From Reyranella soli (GTDB lineage: Bacteria > Pseudomonadota > Alphaproteobacteria > Reyranellales > Reyranellaceae), in contig NZ_BKAJ01000099.1 of the NCBI RefSeq assembly GCF_007992495.1, positions 1-54,984 of the forward strand: a DNA stretch of 54,984 bases, given 5' to 3'. A model generated the notes under the pieces. The model did not search any database and was not told the DNA's origin. It saw nothing but the letters and a program-made list of their open reading frames with translations. Below are positions 42,819 through 51,527 of the stretch, piece by piece (the stretch's first letter is position 1; each line of letters begins with the position of its first letter). Both the position numbers and the translations under genes were made by a program.

Positions 42819-45161
42819 CTAGGCTCCGTTCAATGCCCGCCACACCTTCTCCGGCGTCACCGGCATGTCGATATGCGTGACGCCGAACTCGCTCAAGGCG
42901 TCGACCACAGCATTCATGACCGACGGCAAAGCGCCCGCACAGCCCGCCTCGCCGCAGCCCTTCACGCCCAACAGGTTGGTCTTGCAGGGCACCGAATGGT
43001 TCTGCACCGACATGTCGGGCGCATCGGCGGCGCGCGGCAGGGCGTAGTCCATGTAGGAGCCGGCGACCGGCTGGCCCTGCGGGTCGTAGACCGTGCGTTC
43101 CATCAGCGCCTGGCCGATGCCCTGCATCACGCCGCCATGCGCCTGGCCTGCGGTCAGCATCGGATTGATGATCGTGCCGAAGTCATTGACCATGGAATAG
43201 CGCACCACCTCGATCACGCCGGTGTCGCGATCGATCTCGACCTCGGCGATGTGGCAGCCGTTGGGGAACGAGAACGGCGGGTTGTCGGAGATGTGGCTGA
43301 CGTCGAGCGACTGCGGCACGTCGGCCGGCAGCTTTAGCCCTGCGCGCAGCTTGTCGGCCAGTTCGAGGATGCCGATGCCGCGATCGGTGCCGGCGATCAC
43401 GAACCGCCCGCGCAAGAATTCGATGTCGACAGCCGAAGCCTCGAGCACGTGGGCGGCGATCTGCTTGCCCTGCTCGATCACCTTGTCGCCGGCTTCGAGG
43501 AAGGCCTGGCTCGCGACCAGCGCCGACTTCGAGCCACCGGTGCCGCCGCCGACCTTCAGCTGGTCGGAATCGCCCTGCAGCAGGCGGAAGCGGGTCACCG
43601 GGATTCCGAGCTTGCCGCCCAGCACCTGGGCGAACGGCGTGGCATGGCCCTGGCCGTAGTCGAGCGTGCCGCTCAGCATGGTGATGGTGCCGTCGGCCTC
43701 GAAGCGCACGCCGCCATATTCCTTCGCGGGAGGTCCGGTCACTTCCAGGTAGGAGCCGATGCCACGGCCGCGCAGCTTGCCCCGCGCGCGGCTCTCGGCC
43801 TTGCGCTTGTCGAAGCCCTGCCAGTCGGCGGCGACCAGCGCCTTGTCGAGCACAGTGGTGAACTCGCCCGAATCGTAGTTCATCGCCGACGGCGCCTTGT
43901 AGGGCATCTGCGTGGGCGCGATATGGTTGCGCCGGCGCAGCTCGACCTTGTCGATGCCCATCTCGCGCGCGGCAGTGTCGATCAGCCGCTCCATGTAATA
44001 GTTGCCCTCGGGGCGGCCGGCGCCGCGATAGGCGCCGATCGGCGTGGTGTTGGTGAACACCACCTTTGAGTTCACCTCCATCGCCGGCGTGGCGTAGACG
44101 TCGATGATGTTCTTCACCGCGTTGGTGGTCGCGGGCATCGGCGGATAGATGTAGGCGCCGGCATTGCCCGTGCCGCTCAGGCGCACGGCGAGGAAGCGGC
44201 CGTTCTTGTCGAGCGCCAGCTCGGCCACGCGCTGGTGGTCGCGACCGTGATGGTCGCTCAAAAAGCTTTCCGAGCGTTCGTCGGTCCACTTCACCGGACG
44301 GCCCAGAAGCTTGGCCGCCAGCAGCAGCGGTCCATACTCGGGATAGACTTGGCTTTTCATGCCGAACGAGCCGCCGACATTGCCGGTCAGCACGCGCACC
44401 TTGTCGGCCGGAACTTTCAGCACGTCGCGCGCCAGGCCGCCGCGCAGGCCCATCACGCCCTGGCAGCCGACGTTCAAGGTCCAGCGCTCGGTCTTGGAAT
44501 CGTACGAGCCGATTGCCGAGCGCGGCTCCATGGGATTGACGACGATGCGGTTGGAAATGATGTCCAGGCGCGTCACGTGCGCCGCCTCGGCGAAGGCCTT
44601 CTTAACCGCCTCGGCGTCGCCGTAGTGGAAGTCGAGCGCGAGGTTGCCGGGCGCGTCGTCATGGATCTGCGGCGCGCCAGGCTTCAGGCCTTCGGCCGGT
44701 GTGGTGACGGCAGGCAGTTCCTCGATGTCGAGCTCGACGGCCTCGGCAGCGTCCTTGGCCTGCACGGCCGTCTCGGCAACGACGCAGGCCACCGCTTCGC
44801 CGACGAACCTCACCTTGCCCGTGGCGAGCGAGGGCCGCGGCGGCGTCTTCATCGGTGAGCCGTCACGCTGCGGGATGTTCATCGGGCATTTCAGCGGACC
44901 GAAACCCGCCGCATCGAGGTCGGCGTGGGTGTAGATCGCCAGCACGCCCGGCATGGCGCGCGCTGCCGCCGTGTCGATACCCTTCAGGAGTCCGTGCGCA
45001 ATGCGGCTGCGCACCATCACGGCGTAGGCCTGGCCTGCGAGATTGATGTCGTCGGTGTAACGGCCCTGGCCGCGCAGGAGCGTCGGATCCTCCATGCGCG
45101 GCACGGGCTGGCCGACACCGAATTTCATCAGGGCGAGCTCGGTGTCGTCGTAGGAGTCCAT
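42819..45161 (-). CDS. Xanthine dehydrogenase-family molybdopterin-binding subunit
   Basis: A 780-residue catalytic (large) subunit of a molybdenum hydroxylase. PVPRMEDPTLLRGQGRYTDD opens the a/b hammerhead domain. NVGGSFGMK and NTTPIGAYRGAGRPE are the Mo-pterin-site motifs of non-CO-dehydrogenase (form II-like) members, and LGVKGCGEAGCAGALPS near the end holds the active-site Glu. Normally it pairs with FAD-binding and [2Fe-2S] subunits, but no genes for these lie in the window. It oxidises aldehydes, N-heterocycles or similar by family. ATG 45161 has CGGAGAAA upstream. It heads the operon with the SDR and lyase. Confidence 0.88.
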   Translation of the reverse strand: MDSYDDTELALMKFGVGQPVPRMEDPTLLRGQGRYTDDINLAGQAYAVMVRSRIAHGLLKGIDTAAARAMPGVLAIYTHADLDAAGFGPLKCPMNIPQRDGSPMKTPPRPSLATGKVRFVGEAVACVVAETAVQAKDAAEAVELDIEELPAVTTPAEGLKPGAPQIHDDAPGNLALDFHYGDAEAVKKAFAEAAHVTRLDIISNRIVVNPMEPRSAIGSYDSKTERWTLNVGCQGVMGLRGGLARDVLKVPADKVRVLTGNVGGSFGMKSQVYPEYGPLLLAAKLLGRPVKWTDERSESFLSDHHGRDHQRVAELALDKNGRFLAVRLSGTGNAGAYIYPPMPATTNAVKNIIDVYATPAMEVNSKVVFTNTTPIGAYRGAGRPEGNYYMERLIDTAAREMGIDKVELRRRNHIAPTQMPYKAPSAMNYDSGEFTTVLDKALVAADWQGFDKRKAESRARGKLRGRGIGSYLEVTGPPAKEYGGVRFEADGTITMLSGTLDYGQGHATPFAQVLGGKLGIPVTRFRLLQGDSDQLKVGGGTGGSKSALVASQAFLEAGDKVIEQGKQIAAHVLEASAVDIEFLRGRFVIAGTDRGIGILELADKLRAGLKLPADVPQSLDVSHISDNPPFSFPNGCHIAEVEIDRDTGVIEVVRYSMVNDFGTIINPMLTAGQAHGGVMQGIGQALMERTVYDPQGQPVAGSYMDYALPRAADAPDMSVQNHSVPCKTNLLGVKGCGEAGCAGALPSVMNAVVDALSEFGVTHIDMPVTPEKVWRALNGA

Positions 45162-45187
45162 CTCAAATTTCTCCGTTTACAAATCAT

Positions 45188-45257
45188 GTCATCCTGAGCG
45201 AAGCGAAGGATCTCATGGCGTCGACGGCGATGAGATCCTTCGCTCCGCTCAGGATGA
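45188..45257. repeat. GTCATCCTGAGCG inverted repeat (29-bp arms)
   Basis: The arms at 45188-45216 and 45229-45257 begin with GTCATCCTGAGCG and are inverse copies with one mismatch over 29 bp, around a 12-bp loop. The element lies between two leftward genes, 11 bp after the end of the NIPSNAP gene. It could form a long hairpin at the transcript end. It is related to the elements at 13712-13834 and 47892-47990. Confidence 0.75.
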
Positions 45258-45268
45258 CCGCTACGCGG

Positions 45269-45907
45269 TCACTTCAGCGGCGAGTAGTTCGTCGGCATCA
45301 GCAAGGTCGAATGCATCTCGGCCAGCTTGGCCGGGCCCTTGGCGAGATAGGCCTGCCACGCCGGATCCTTCATCGCCGCACCGCGCGCCTCGAAGCGCTC
45401 CTGCAGGTTCTTGTAGCGCCAGAGATGGATCCACTCGTTGGGCTGCGGGACCTCACCCGTCCAGGCGCCCCAGATGGGCGAGTACTTCTCGCGTGCTTCC
45501 TTCACCTCGAGGAAGTCCTTGCCGTACTGCTGCGCGCCGCCCAGCACGGTGCGGTAGATGCGCAGCTCATAGACGTTGCCGGTGGTCCCGTCGCTGGGCT
45601 TGATATCGACCACGGCGTTCATGAGGCGCAGGTCCTGGCGCTGGATCCACGGCCGGATGGTCGGCACGTACTTCTCGGTCCAGTCCTTGTTCTTCCCGAG
45701 TTCGCCGCGCAGCCGCGTCCGCTCGTCGAGACTGTCGTACTTCCACAGATGCCAGATCTGGTTCAGCGCGCCGAACTCGGCCGTCCAGTAGCCGTGGTTG
45801 ACGCCGTAGTTGTTGCCGCGCGCCGGGCGGCCGATCGTCTCGGCGGCCTTGAGGTAGTCCGGCATCTTGCCCGGCACCAACGTGTAGCAGCGTAGTTCGT
45901 ACACCAT
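45269..45907 (-). CDS. NIPSNAP family protein
   Basis: A 212-residue protein with two NIPSNAP (ferredoxin-like, ABM-related) domains. The first starts MVYELRCYTLVPGKMPDYLK with LNQIWHLWKYDSLDER. The second is VYELRIYRTVLGGAQQYGKD with NEWIHLWRYKNLQERF. The duplicated domain is standard for the family, which often sits in catabolic clusters but has no defined bacterial reaction. ATG 45907 follows GGGGAGAA. It starts 13 bp after the enolase-superfamily gene, so the two form an operon. Confidence 0.87.
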   Translation of the reverse strand: MVYELRCYTLVPGKMPDYLKAAETIGRPARGNNYGVNHGYWTAEFGALNQIWHLWKYDSLDERTRLRGELGKNKDWTEKYVPTIRPWIQRQDLRLMNAVVDIKPSDGTTGNVYELRIYRTVLGGAQQYGKDFLEVKEAREKYSPIWGAWTGEVPQPNEWIHLWRYKNLQERFEARGAAMKDPAWQAYLAKGPAKLAEMHSTLLMPTNYSPLK

Positions 45908-45920
45908 ATGACTTCTCCCC

Positions 45921-47105
45921 TCACGGATGTGGGTTCTTGGGCGGATGTGCCCGCACGGCTTCTTCGTTGATGTCGGCGCCCCAGCCCGGACGGGTGGGCA
46001 CGATCAGTTCGCCATTCTGGATGACCGGCGGATGGGTGACCAGATCGTCCTTCCAGGGCACGTCGTCGATATCGATTTCCATGATACGGAAATTGGGCAT
46101 GGCGGCGCACATGTTGGCGCTCATCAGGGTCGACATGTGGCCGTAGAAATTGTGCGGCGCGCAGTTGATCTCGTACGGCTCGGCCATGGCCGCGATCTTC
46201 ATCGATTCCTGCACGCCGTTCCACGGCGCGTCGATGATCGCCACGTCCATCGAGCGGTTCTCGAAGAACGGCCGGAACTGGCGGCGGCCGAACAGCGATT
46301 CGCACGAAGCGATCGGCATCGAGGCACGGTCGCGGATCAGGCGCAGCCCCTCTGCATCGTAGGAATCGATCTCCAGCCAGAACAGATTGTAGGGCTCGCA
46401 GGTGCGCGCGACCTTGATGTAGCCCTCGGTTTTGAAGTTGAAGTTGCTGTCGAGCAGGATGCCCATCTCGGGACCGGCGCCCTGGCGGAACGCCGCCAGC
46501 CCATCGGAGATCGCGGCCAATGTCGCGCCGTCGGCGTTCAGCTCGGGATAGCCCGGCCCGCGCGCGAAGCCCGGCTGGTGCATGTTGGGCGGGTCCAGAT
46601 CGAAGCGGAAGATGTTGGTCTTGAGCGCCTTGAAGCCGCGCTCCTTCACGTGCTTGCCGAGCTTCACCAGGTCGTCGAGCGAGCGCACCGGCTCCACGCC
46701 CATGACGTCGGCATTGCGGAAGCGATAGCTGCCGCAATGCGACCAGTAGAGCGGCAGGCGATCGCGCACCGGCCCGCCGAACAGCTCGTAGACGGGCACG
46801 CCCAGCGCCTTGGCCTTGACGTCGAGCAGGGCGTTCTCGATGGCGGCCATGGCCTGCTGGTTGAGCCCGCCCGGCGCCTGGCGGGTGATCGCCTGCTGGC
46901 GCCCCATGATGCGCTCGATGGGCCGCGGATCGTGACCGATCAGGTCGTGCGCCATGCGCCGGATCACGGCGGTGAGGCCGGCGCTGCCATAACCCTCGTT
47001 GTATTCGGACCAGCCGATCAACCCCTCGTCGGTCGTGATCTTGAGGAACGAGAAGTCGCGCCAGCCGGCGTTGCAGTGAAGATCCTCGATTTTGACGATT
47101 TTCAT
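45921..47105 (-). CDS. Mandelate racemase/muconate lactonizing enzyme family protein
   Basis: A 394-residue enolase-superfamily enzyme that abstracts a proton alpha to a carboxylate. The capping domain (about 1-120) precedes the barrel. Likely catalytic and metal residues are Lys162 (FKALKTNIF), Asp219 (LLDSNFNF), Glu245 (FWLEIDSYD), Glu269 (ASCESLFGRR) and His318 (CAPHNFYGH). The single Lys without a KxK motif and the late His fit sugar-acid dehydratases rather than muconate cycloisomerase. ATG 47105 has GGAGAGGAAA upstream, so the frame to 47162 is rejected. It is co-transcribed with the NIPSNAP gene and divergent from the DUF4286 gene. Confidence 0.87.
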   Translation of the reverse strand: MKIVKIEDLHCNAGWRDFSFLKITTDEGLIGWSEYNEGYGSAGLTAVIRRMAHDLIGHDPRPIERIMGRQQAITRQAPGGLNQQAMAAIENALLDVKAKALGVPVYELFGGPVRDRLPLYWSHCGSYRFRNADVMGVEPVRSLDDLVKLGKHVKERGFKALKTNIFRFDLDPPNMHQPGFARGPGYPELNADGATLAAISDGLAAFRQGAGPEMGILLDSNFNFKTEGYIKVARTCEPYNLFWLEIDSYDAEGLRLIRDRASMPIASCESLFGRRQFRPFFENRSMDVAIIDAPWNGVQESMKIAAMAEPYEINCAPHNFYGHMSTLMSANMCAAMPNFRIMEIDIDDVPWKDDLVTHPPVIQNGELIVPTRPGWGADINEEAVRAHPPKNPHP

Positions 47106-47145
47106 GGGTGTTTCCTCTCCGTTGGCTGACAGCATAGACTGCCTT

Positions 47146-47198
47146 GCTTCGCTGCGAAGCATCTTCGGGGGGCTTGCCCCCCGTAGCTCCGCAGGAGC
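47146..47198. repeat. Three consecutive hairpins between divergent genes
   Basis: GCTTCG-CTG-CGAAGC (47146-47160), CGGGGGG-CTTG-CCCCCCG (47166-47183) and GCTCC-GCA-GGAGC (47186-47198) follow each other within 53 bp. They lie in the 107-bp gap between the starts of two divergent genes, in the 5' leader of the + gene. This may be another dispersed repeat or a structured leader. Confidence 0.6.
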
Positions 47199-47212
47199 GA
47201 AGGGGGGAAACC

Positions 47213-47890
47213 ATGCCGCTGCACGGCAAGGGGATGCTGATCGTGTTCTGCGAGGTGAAGTCTCGCGACGAACGCGACTTCAACGAGTGGTACAACCGGG
47301 AGCACATTGACGAGCGCGTCAACTTGCCGGAGTTTCACCGTGGGCGTCGCTATGTCGCCGTGCGCGGCTCGCCCAAGTATCTCGCGACCTACGAATGCGA
47401 CACGGTCGAGGACCTGGCGACGCCGGGCTACCTGGCACTGCTTGCTGACCAGACGCCGTGGACGCAGGCGACGATGGCGAAGTTCACCAAGTTCACGCGG
47501 CTCACGGTGCGCGTGCAGGCCGACCTGGCGCACGGTGTCGGCGGCGCGGTGGCGGCAGTGCGCTTCGTGCCCGACCCGCGCTCGCGCAAGGCTCTGGTCG
47601 AATGGCTGAACGAGACGGCGCTGCCCAAGGCGATCGAGCGGCCCGGCATGGTGGGCGCGATGGCGGCGGAGAACGATCTGGAAATCGCCCACGCGCCCTT
47701 GCAGTCCAAGAGCAGGGACGCCCCCAGGGCCGACGAGGTGGAGTGGGTCGCCCTGCTGGAAGGCAGCGACGCCGGCGTCGTCGGCGCCGCGGCGCGCGCG
47801 ACGTTCACTTTGGCGAAGCTCAAGAATTTTGGCGTTTCGGTGGCGCCGACGATCGGGACCTACCGGTTCTTGTTCGGGAACCAGAGGTAA
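47213..47890 (+). CDS. DUF4286 family protein (EthD/ABM-like fold)
   Basis: A 225-residue protein with the DUF4286 motif DFNEWYNREHIDERVNLPEF followed by RGRRYVAV and SPKYLATYE, indicating a ferredoxin-like alpha/beta fold. A second, weaker half runs from about residue 110. The related EthD and ABM proteins act with oxidative catabolic enzymes, but no activity is known for this group. ATG 47213 follows GGGGGGAAA, and the frame back to 47144 is rejected because it crosses the hairpin repeat. Its position next to the NIPSNAP/enolase genes suggests the same catabolic programme. Confidence 0.72.
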   Translation: MPLHGKGMLIVFCEVKSRDERDFNEWYNREHIDERVNLPEFHRGRRYVAVRGSPKYLATYECDTVEDLATPGYLALLADQTPWTQATMAKFTKFTRLTVRVQADLAHGVGGAVAAVRFVPDPRSRKALVEWLNETALPKAIERPGMVGAMAAENDLEIAHAPLQSKSRDAPRADEVEWVALLEGSDAGVVGAAARATFTLAKLKNFGVSVAPTIGTYRFLFGNQR

Positions 47891-47891
47891 T

Positions 47892-47990
47892 GTCATCCTG
47901 AGCGCAGCGAAGGCCTGCCCTGAGCAACGCCGAAGGGACCTCATCGCCGCTTGCAACCGGCATGAGGTCCTTCGCTGCGCTCAGGATGAC
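47892..47990. repeat. GTCATCCTGAGCG inverted repeat with an internal insertion
   Basis: The right arm ends at 47990 and the left arm starts at 47892, one base after the stop of the DUF4286 gene. The first 22 bp of the arms match perfectly. The left arm is then interrupted by about 23 bp (CCTGCCCTGAGCAACGCC...) before the match resumes with GACCTCAT. The insert itself resembles a piece of the arm. Probable transcription end or mobile repeat. Confidence 0.7.
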
Positions 47991-48064
47991 GAAAGCGGGC
48001 CGCGCTCCCAGCAATGACATAAGTTTGAGCTATCGTTGACCGGCGCATCGCGTAAGGTCGCCCC

Positions 48065-48916
48065 GTGACCGCCAAACAGAAGATCTTCTGGCTGCGCCTC
48101 GCCACACTGATCGGGCTTTGCCTGCCCGCGCTGGAGCTTGCCTGGCGCTGGTACAACGGCGATCTCGAGCCCAGGCCCGTGACCGTGGCCACGCATGCGA
48201 CCGGCGACTGGGCCGTCATCTTCCTCATGCTGTCGCTCGCCATGACGCCGGCGCGGGCGCTGTTCGACTGGATGCCGCTGGTGCAGATCCGCCGCCGCAT
48301 CGGCGTCGCGGCCGCGCTCTATGCCGGCGCACACTTCCTGATCTACGTGCTCGACCAGAAATGGAACCTGGTCGTGGTCGCGACCGAGATCATAAAGCGC
48401 TTCTACCTCACCATCGGCTTCGTCGCCCTGCTGGCGCTGGTCATCCTCGCCATCACCTCGACCGACGGCTGGCAGAAGCGCCTGCGGCGCAACTGGAAGC
48501 GCCTGCACTGGCTGATCTATCCGGCGGCCTTCATCGCCATCGTCCACTTCTTCATCCAGTCCAAGGTCAAGATCGGCGAGCCTGCCTTCACCGCCGGCCT
48601 GTTCGCCTGGCTGATGCTGTGGCGCGCCCTGCCGGCGAAGCTGCAGCGCAGCTACCTGGGGCTCGCCATCCTGGCTGTTGCCTCGACGTTCGCCACCGTC
48701 GTCTTCGAGGCGGCATGGTACTGGCTGGTGAACGGCCGCGATCCCATCGTCGCGCTGCTGGCCAACTTCGATCCGGAGCTCGCCTTCCGGCCTGCGCAGA
48801 AGGTGCTGATCGCCTCGCTGCTAGTCATCGCGGCCGTGGGATTGCGCCGCCTCACACTCGCTGCAAACAAGCTCTGGACGAAGCGCTATATCCAGTCAAC
48901 TATACCGGCTCCCTGA
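48065..48916 (+). CDS. msrQ: MsrQ-like haem-binding membrane subunit of methionine sulfoxide reductase
   Basis: A 283-residue inner-membrane b-type cytochrome of the ferric reductase-like MsrQ (YedZ) family. It passes quinol electrons to the periplasmic Mo-enzyme MsrP. Seen: ATHATGDWAVIFLMLSLAMTPARAL, RRRIGVAAALYAGAHFLIYV with a haem-ligand His, and WKRLHWLIYPAAFIAIVHFF with further His residues. About six to eight helices are predicted; the last part (about 190-270) is an extra C-terminal extension with two helices beyond the usual length of about 210. No msrP is adjacent. The start is GTG 48065. It is followed after 14 bp by modA, so Mo uptake and this Mo-dependent system may be co-transcribed. 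Confidence 0.82.
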   Translation: MTAKQKIFWLRLATLIGLCLPALELAWRWYNGDLEPRPVTVATHATGDWAVIFLMLSLAMTPARALFDWMPLVQIRRRIGVAAALYAGAHFLIYVLDQKWNLVVVATEIIKRFYLTIGFVALLALVILAITSTDGWQKRLRRNWKRLHWLIYPAAFIAIVHFFIQSKVKIGEPAFTAGLFAWLMLWRALPAKLQRSYLGLAILAVASTFATVVFEAAWYWLVNGRDPIVALLANFDPELAFRPAQKVLIASLLVIAAVGLRRLTLAANKLWTKRYIQSTIPAP

Positions 48917-48930
48917 ATTCGGAGGCTGGT

Positions 48931-49719
48931 ATGTTGAAGAGACGGAGTTTGCTCGGCATGGCGGTCGCCCTGTCGTTGCTGCCGGGCATGGCGCAGGCCC
49001 AGAGCAACGTGGTGATCTTCGCCGCGGCCAGCCTCAAGAATGCGCTGGATGAGATCGCCACGAGCTGGTCCAAGGACACCGGAAAGCCCGCGCCCAAGAT
49101 CTCCTACGCGGCGAGCTCCGCGCTCGCCAAGCAGATGGAGCAGGGCGCGCCGGCCGACATGTTCATCTCGGCCGACCTCGACTGGATGGACTATGTCCAG
49201 GGCAAGAACCTCATCAAGAACGACACCCGGTTCAACCTTTTAGGCAACAAGATCGTCATCATCGCGCCCAAGGATTCCAAGATCGCGAACCTCGCCCTCA
49301 AGGGCGACGACCTCGCCAAGGCGCTGGCCGGCGGCAAGCTCTCGATGGCCAACGTCGACGCCGTGCCCGCCGGCAAGTACGGCAAGGCGGCGCTGGAGAA
49401 GCTCGGTGCGTGGAGCCCCGTGAAGGGCAGCATTGCCCAGGCCGAGAACGTGCGCGCCGCGCTGCTGCTGGTCGCCCGCGGCGAGGCGCCGCTCGGCATC
49501 GTCTACAGCACCGACGCGGCCGCCGAGCCGAACGTGAAGATCGTGGCCACCTTTCCTGAAGACTCGCACCCACCAATCATCTACCCGGCGGCGCTGACGA
49601 AGGATTCCAACAACGCCGACGCGAAAGCCTTCCTCGACCTCCTGCGCAGCGGCAAGGCACGCACCGCCTTCGAGAAGCAGGGCTTCACGGTCCTGGTGAA
49701 GTCCAACTCCTCGACATGA
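48931..49719 (+). CDS. modA: Molybdate ABC transporter substrate-binding protein ModA
   Basis: A 262-residue periplasmic molybdate/tungstate-binding protein. Signal peptide MLKRRSLLGMAVALSLLPGMAQAQ is followed by the ModA start VVIFAAASLKNALDEIA. The ligand-site segments are AASSALAKQMEQGAPADMFI, SADLDWMDYV, and NVDAVPAGKYGKAALEKLG with the anion-binding residues. QAENVRAALLLVARGEAPLGIVY is also typical. ATG 48931 has CGGAGG upstream. Its stop overlaps the start of modB (ATGA). Confidence 0.93.
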   Translation: MLKRRSLLGMAVALSLLPGMAQAQSNVVIFAAASLKNALDEIATSWSKDTGKPAPKISYAASSALAKQMEQGAPADMFISADLDWMDYVQGKNLIKNDTRFNLLGNKIVIIAPKDSKIANLALKGDDLAKALAGGKLSMANVDAVPAGKYGKAALEKLGAWSPVKGSIAQAENVRAALLLVARGEAPLGIVYSTDAAAEPNVKIVATFPEDSHPPIIYPAALTKDSNNADAKAFLDLLRSGKARTAFEKQGFTVLVKSNSST

Positions 49720-50402
49720 CGCCGGAGGAATGGACGGCGGTCAGGCTGAGCCTGCTGGTCGCCACGACGGCGACCCTGGCCAGCCTGCCCTTCGGCCTCG
49801 CCATCGCCTGGCTGCTGGCGCGCAAGGATTTCTGGGGCAAGGGCCTGCTCGATACGCTGGTCCACCTGCCGCTGATCCTTCCTCCCGTCGTCACTGGCTA
49901 CCTGCTGCTGATCACCTTCGGAAGGCGCGCGCCGGTCGGCGCCTTCCTGGCCGACAATTTCGGCATCGTCTTCTCCTTCCGCTGGACTGGTGCGGCTCTG
50001 GCCTGCGGTGTCATGGGTTTCCCCTTGCTGGTGCGCGCCATCCGCTTGTCGATCGAGGCCGTCGACACGCGGCTTGAATCGGCCGCCGGGACGCTCGGCG
50101 CCAATCCGCTCTGGGTATTCGCCACCGTCACCCTGCCGCTCTGCCTGCCGGGAGTGATCGCCGGCGCCATCCTTTGCTTCGCCAAATCGATGGGCGAGTT
50201 CGGCGCCACCATCACCTTCGTCTCCAACATTCCCGGCGAGACCCAGACGCTGCCTTCGCTGATCTACACCTTTACTCAGATTCCCGGCGGCGACGCCGGC
50301 GCCTTCCGATTGACCCTGGTGTCGATCGCGATCTCCATGCTGGCGCTGCTGGGCTCGGAGTTGCTGGCGCGACGCATCGGCGTCCGGCAAATGGCGGCCT
50401 AA
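49716..50402 (+). CDS. modB: Molybdate ABC transporter permease ModB
   Basis: A 228-residue inner-membrane permease. The family signatures HLPLILPPVVTGYLLL, FRWTGAALACGVMGFPLLVRA and the EAA loop ESAAGTLGANPLWVFATVTL are followed by GAILCFAKSMGEFGATITFV and SNIPGETQTL, which is diagnostic of ModB. Five or six helices are predicted. Start ATG 49716 overlaps the modA stop by 4 bp. modC follows after 9 bp. Confidence 0.93.
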   Translation: MTPEEWTAVRLSLLVATTATLASLPFGLAIAWLLARKDFWGKGLLDTLVHLPLILPPVVTGYLLLITFGRRAPVGAFLADNFGIVFSFRWTGAALACGVMGFPLLVRAIRLSIEAVDTRLESAAGTLGANPLWVFATVTLPLCLPGVIAGAILCFAKSMGEFGATITFVSNIPGETQTLPSLIYTFTQIPGGDAGAFRLTLVSIAISMLALLGSELLARRIGVRQMAA

Positions 50403-50411
50403 GATCGCAGC

Positions 50412-51476
50412 ATGAGCCTCGAGATCGACGTCGACCATACGCGCGGCAGCTTCCGCATCAGCGCGCGCTTCTCGGCGGCTCCCGGGTTGACGGCGCTGTT
50501 CGGCCGCTCGGGCTCGGGCAAGAGCACGCTGGTCGACATCGTCGGCGGCCTGGTGAAGCCCGACCGCGGCCGCGTCGCCATCGACGGCCAGGTGCTGGTC
50601 GACACCGAGCGCAACGTCTTCGTGCCCAAGCACCTTCGGCGCATCGGCTACGTCTTCCAGGACAGCCGGCTGTTCCCCCACCTCAGCGTGCGCCGCAACC
50701 TGCTCTACGGACGCTGGTTCAACCGGCAGGTCGGCGCCGCATCGGCGGACCTCGCATCGGTCGTCGACCTTTTGGGCATCGGCCATCTGCTGGAACGGCA
50801 GCCGGCCTCGCTGTCGGGCGGCGAAAGGCAGCGCGTCGCCATCGGCCGCGCCTTGCTCGCCCATCCGCAGGTACTGCTGATGGACGAGCCGCTCGCCTCG
50901 CTCGACGAGGCGCGGCGTGCCGAGATCCTGCCCTACATCGAACGCCTGCGTGACGAGGCCGGCCTGCCGATCCTCTATGTCAGCCACTCCGTCGCCGAGG
51001 TGGCGCGGCTGGCCACGACGGTGGTGATCCTGACCGAAGGCAAGGTCACCGCGGTCGGTCCCGTCGCCGATATCCTGTCGCAGGCCGATTCGGGCGATGG
51101 CGGCAGCGTGCTCGATGCCCAGGTGGCGCGCCACGACGAGCCTTTCCAGCTCACGGTATTGACCTCGCGCGCTGGCGAGTTGCAGGTGCCGCGCCTCAAC
51201 GCCCCGGTCGGCGCTTCGGTACGCGCCTATATCCGCGGCCGCGACGTCATGCTGTCGCTGAAACCGCCCGAAGAGATCAGCGCGCTCAACGTGCTGGCAG
51301 GCCGCGTCGTCGCCGTCGTCCCTGACAAGAATGGCGGGCAGGCCGAGGTCCGGCTCGATTGCAACGGTGATGCACTCGCCGCGCGGCTGACGGCTAAGTC
51401 GGTGCAGCGACTGGGGCTGGCGCCGGGCCTGCCGGTCTATGCCGTGATCAAGAGCGTCTCGTTCGAGCGCTCATGA
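50412..51476 (+). CDS. modC: Molybdate ABC transporter ATPase ModC
   Basis: A 354-residue ATPase. Walker A GRSGSGKST is at residues 31-39, the Q-loop YVFQDSRLFPHLSVRRNL is typical of ModC, the signature is SLSGGERQR, Walker B is VLLMDEPLASLD, and the H-loop is LYVSHSV. The C-terminal region (about 285-350: SALNVLAGRVVAVVPDKNGG to LAPGLPVYAVIKSVSF) is a MOP domain that binds molybdate and gates transport. The gene ends just before a palindromic repeat that separates it from the ModE-like gene. Confidence 0.93.
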   Translation: MSLEIDVDHTRGSFRISARFSAAPGLTALFGRSGSGKSTLVDIVGGLVKPDRGRVAIDGQVLVDTERNVFVPKHLRRIGYVFQDSRLFPHLSVRRNLLYGRWFNRQVGAASADLASVVDLLGIGHLLERQPASLSGGERQRVAIGRALLAHPQVLLMDEPLASLDEARRAEILPYIERLRDEAGLPILYVSHSVAEVARLATTVVILTEGKVTAVGPVADILSQADSGDGGSVLDAQVARHDEPFQLTVLTSRAGELQVPRLNAPVGASVRAYIRGRDVMLSLKPPEEISALNVLAGRVVAVVPDKNGGQAEVRLDCNGDALAARLTAKSVQRLGLAPGLPVYAVIKSVSFERS

Positions 51477-51478
51477 CT

Positions 51479-51501
51479 CCTCCCCCGTCATACGGGGGAG
51501 G
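51479..51501. repeat. Single palindromic repeat unit
   Basis: A solitary copy of the palindrome with arms CCTCCCCCGT/ACGGGGGAGG and loop CAT, identical to the ends of the elements at 1312-1453 and 6525-6679. It sits 2 bp after the modC stop and could act as a transcript-end hairpin. Confidence 0.75.
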
Positions 51502-51527
51502 TGAATGATTGGCGTTAGGAGCTCGCG

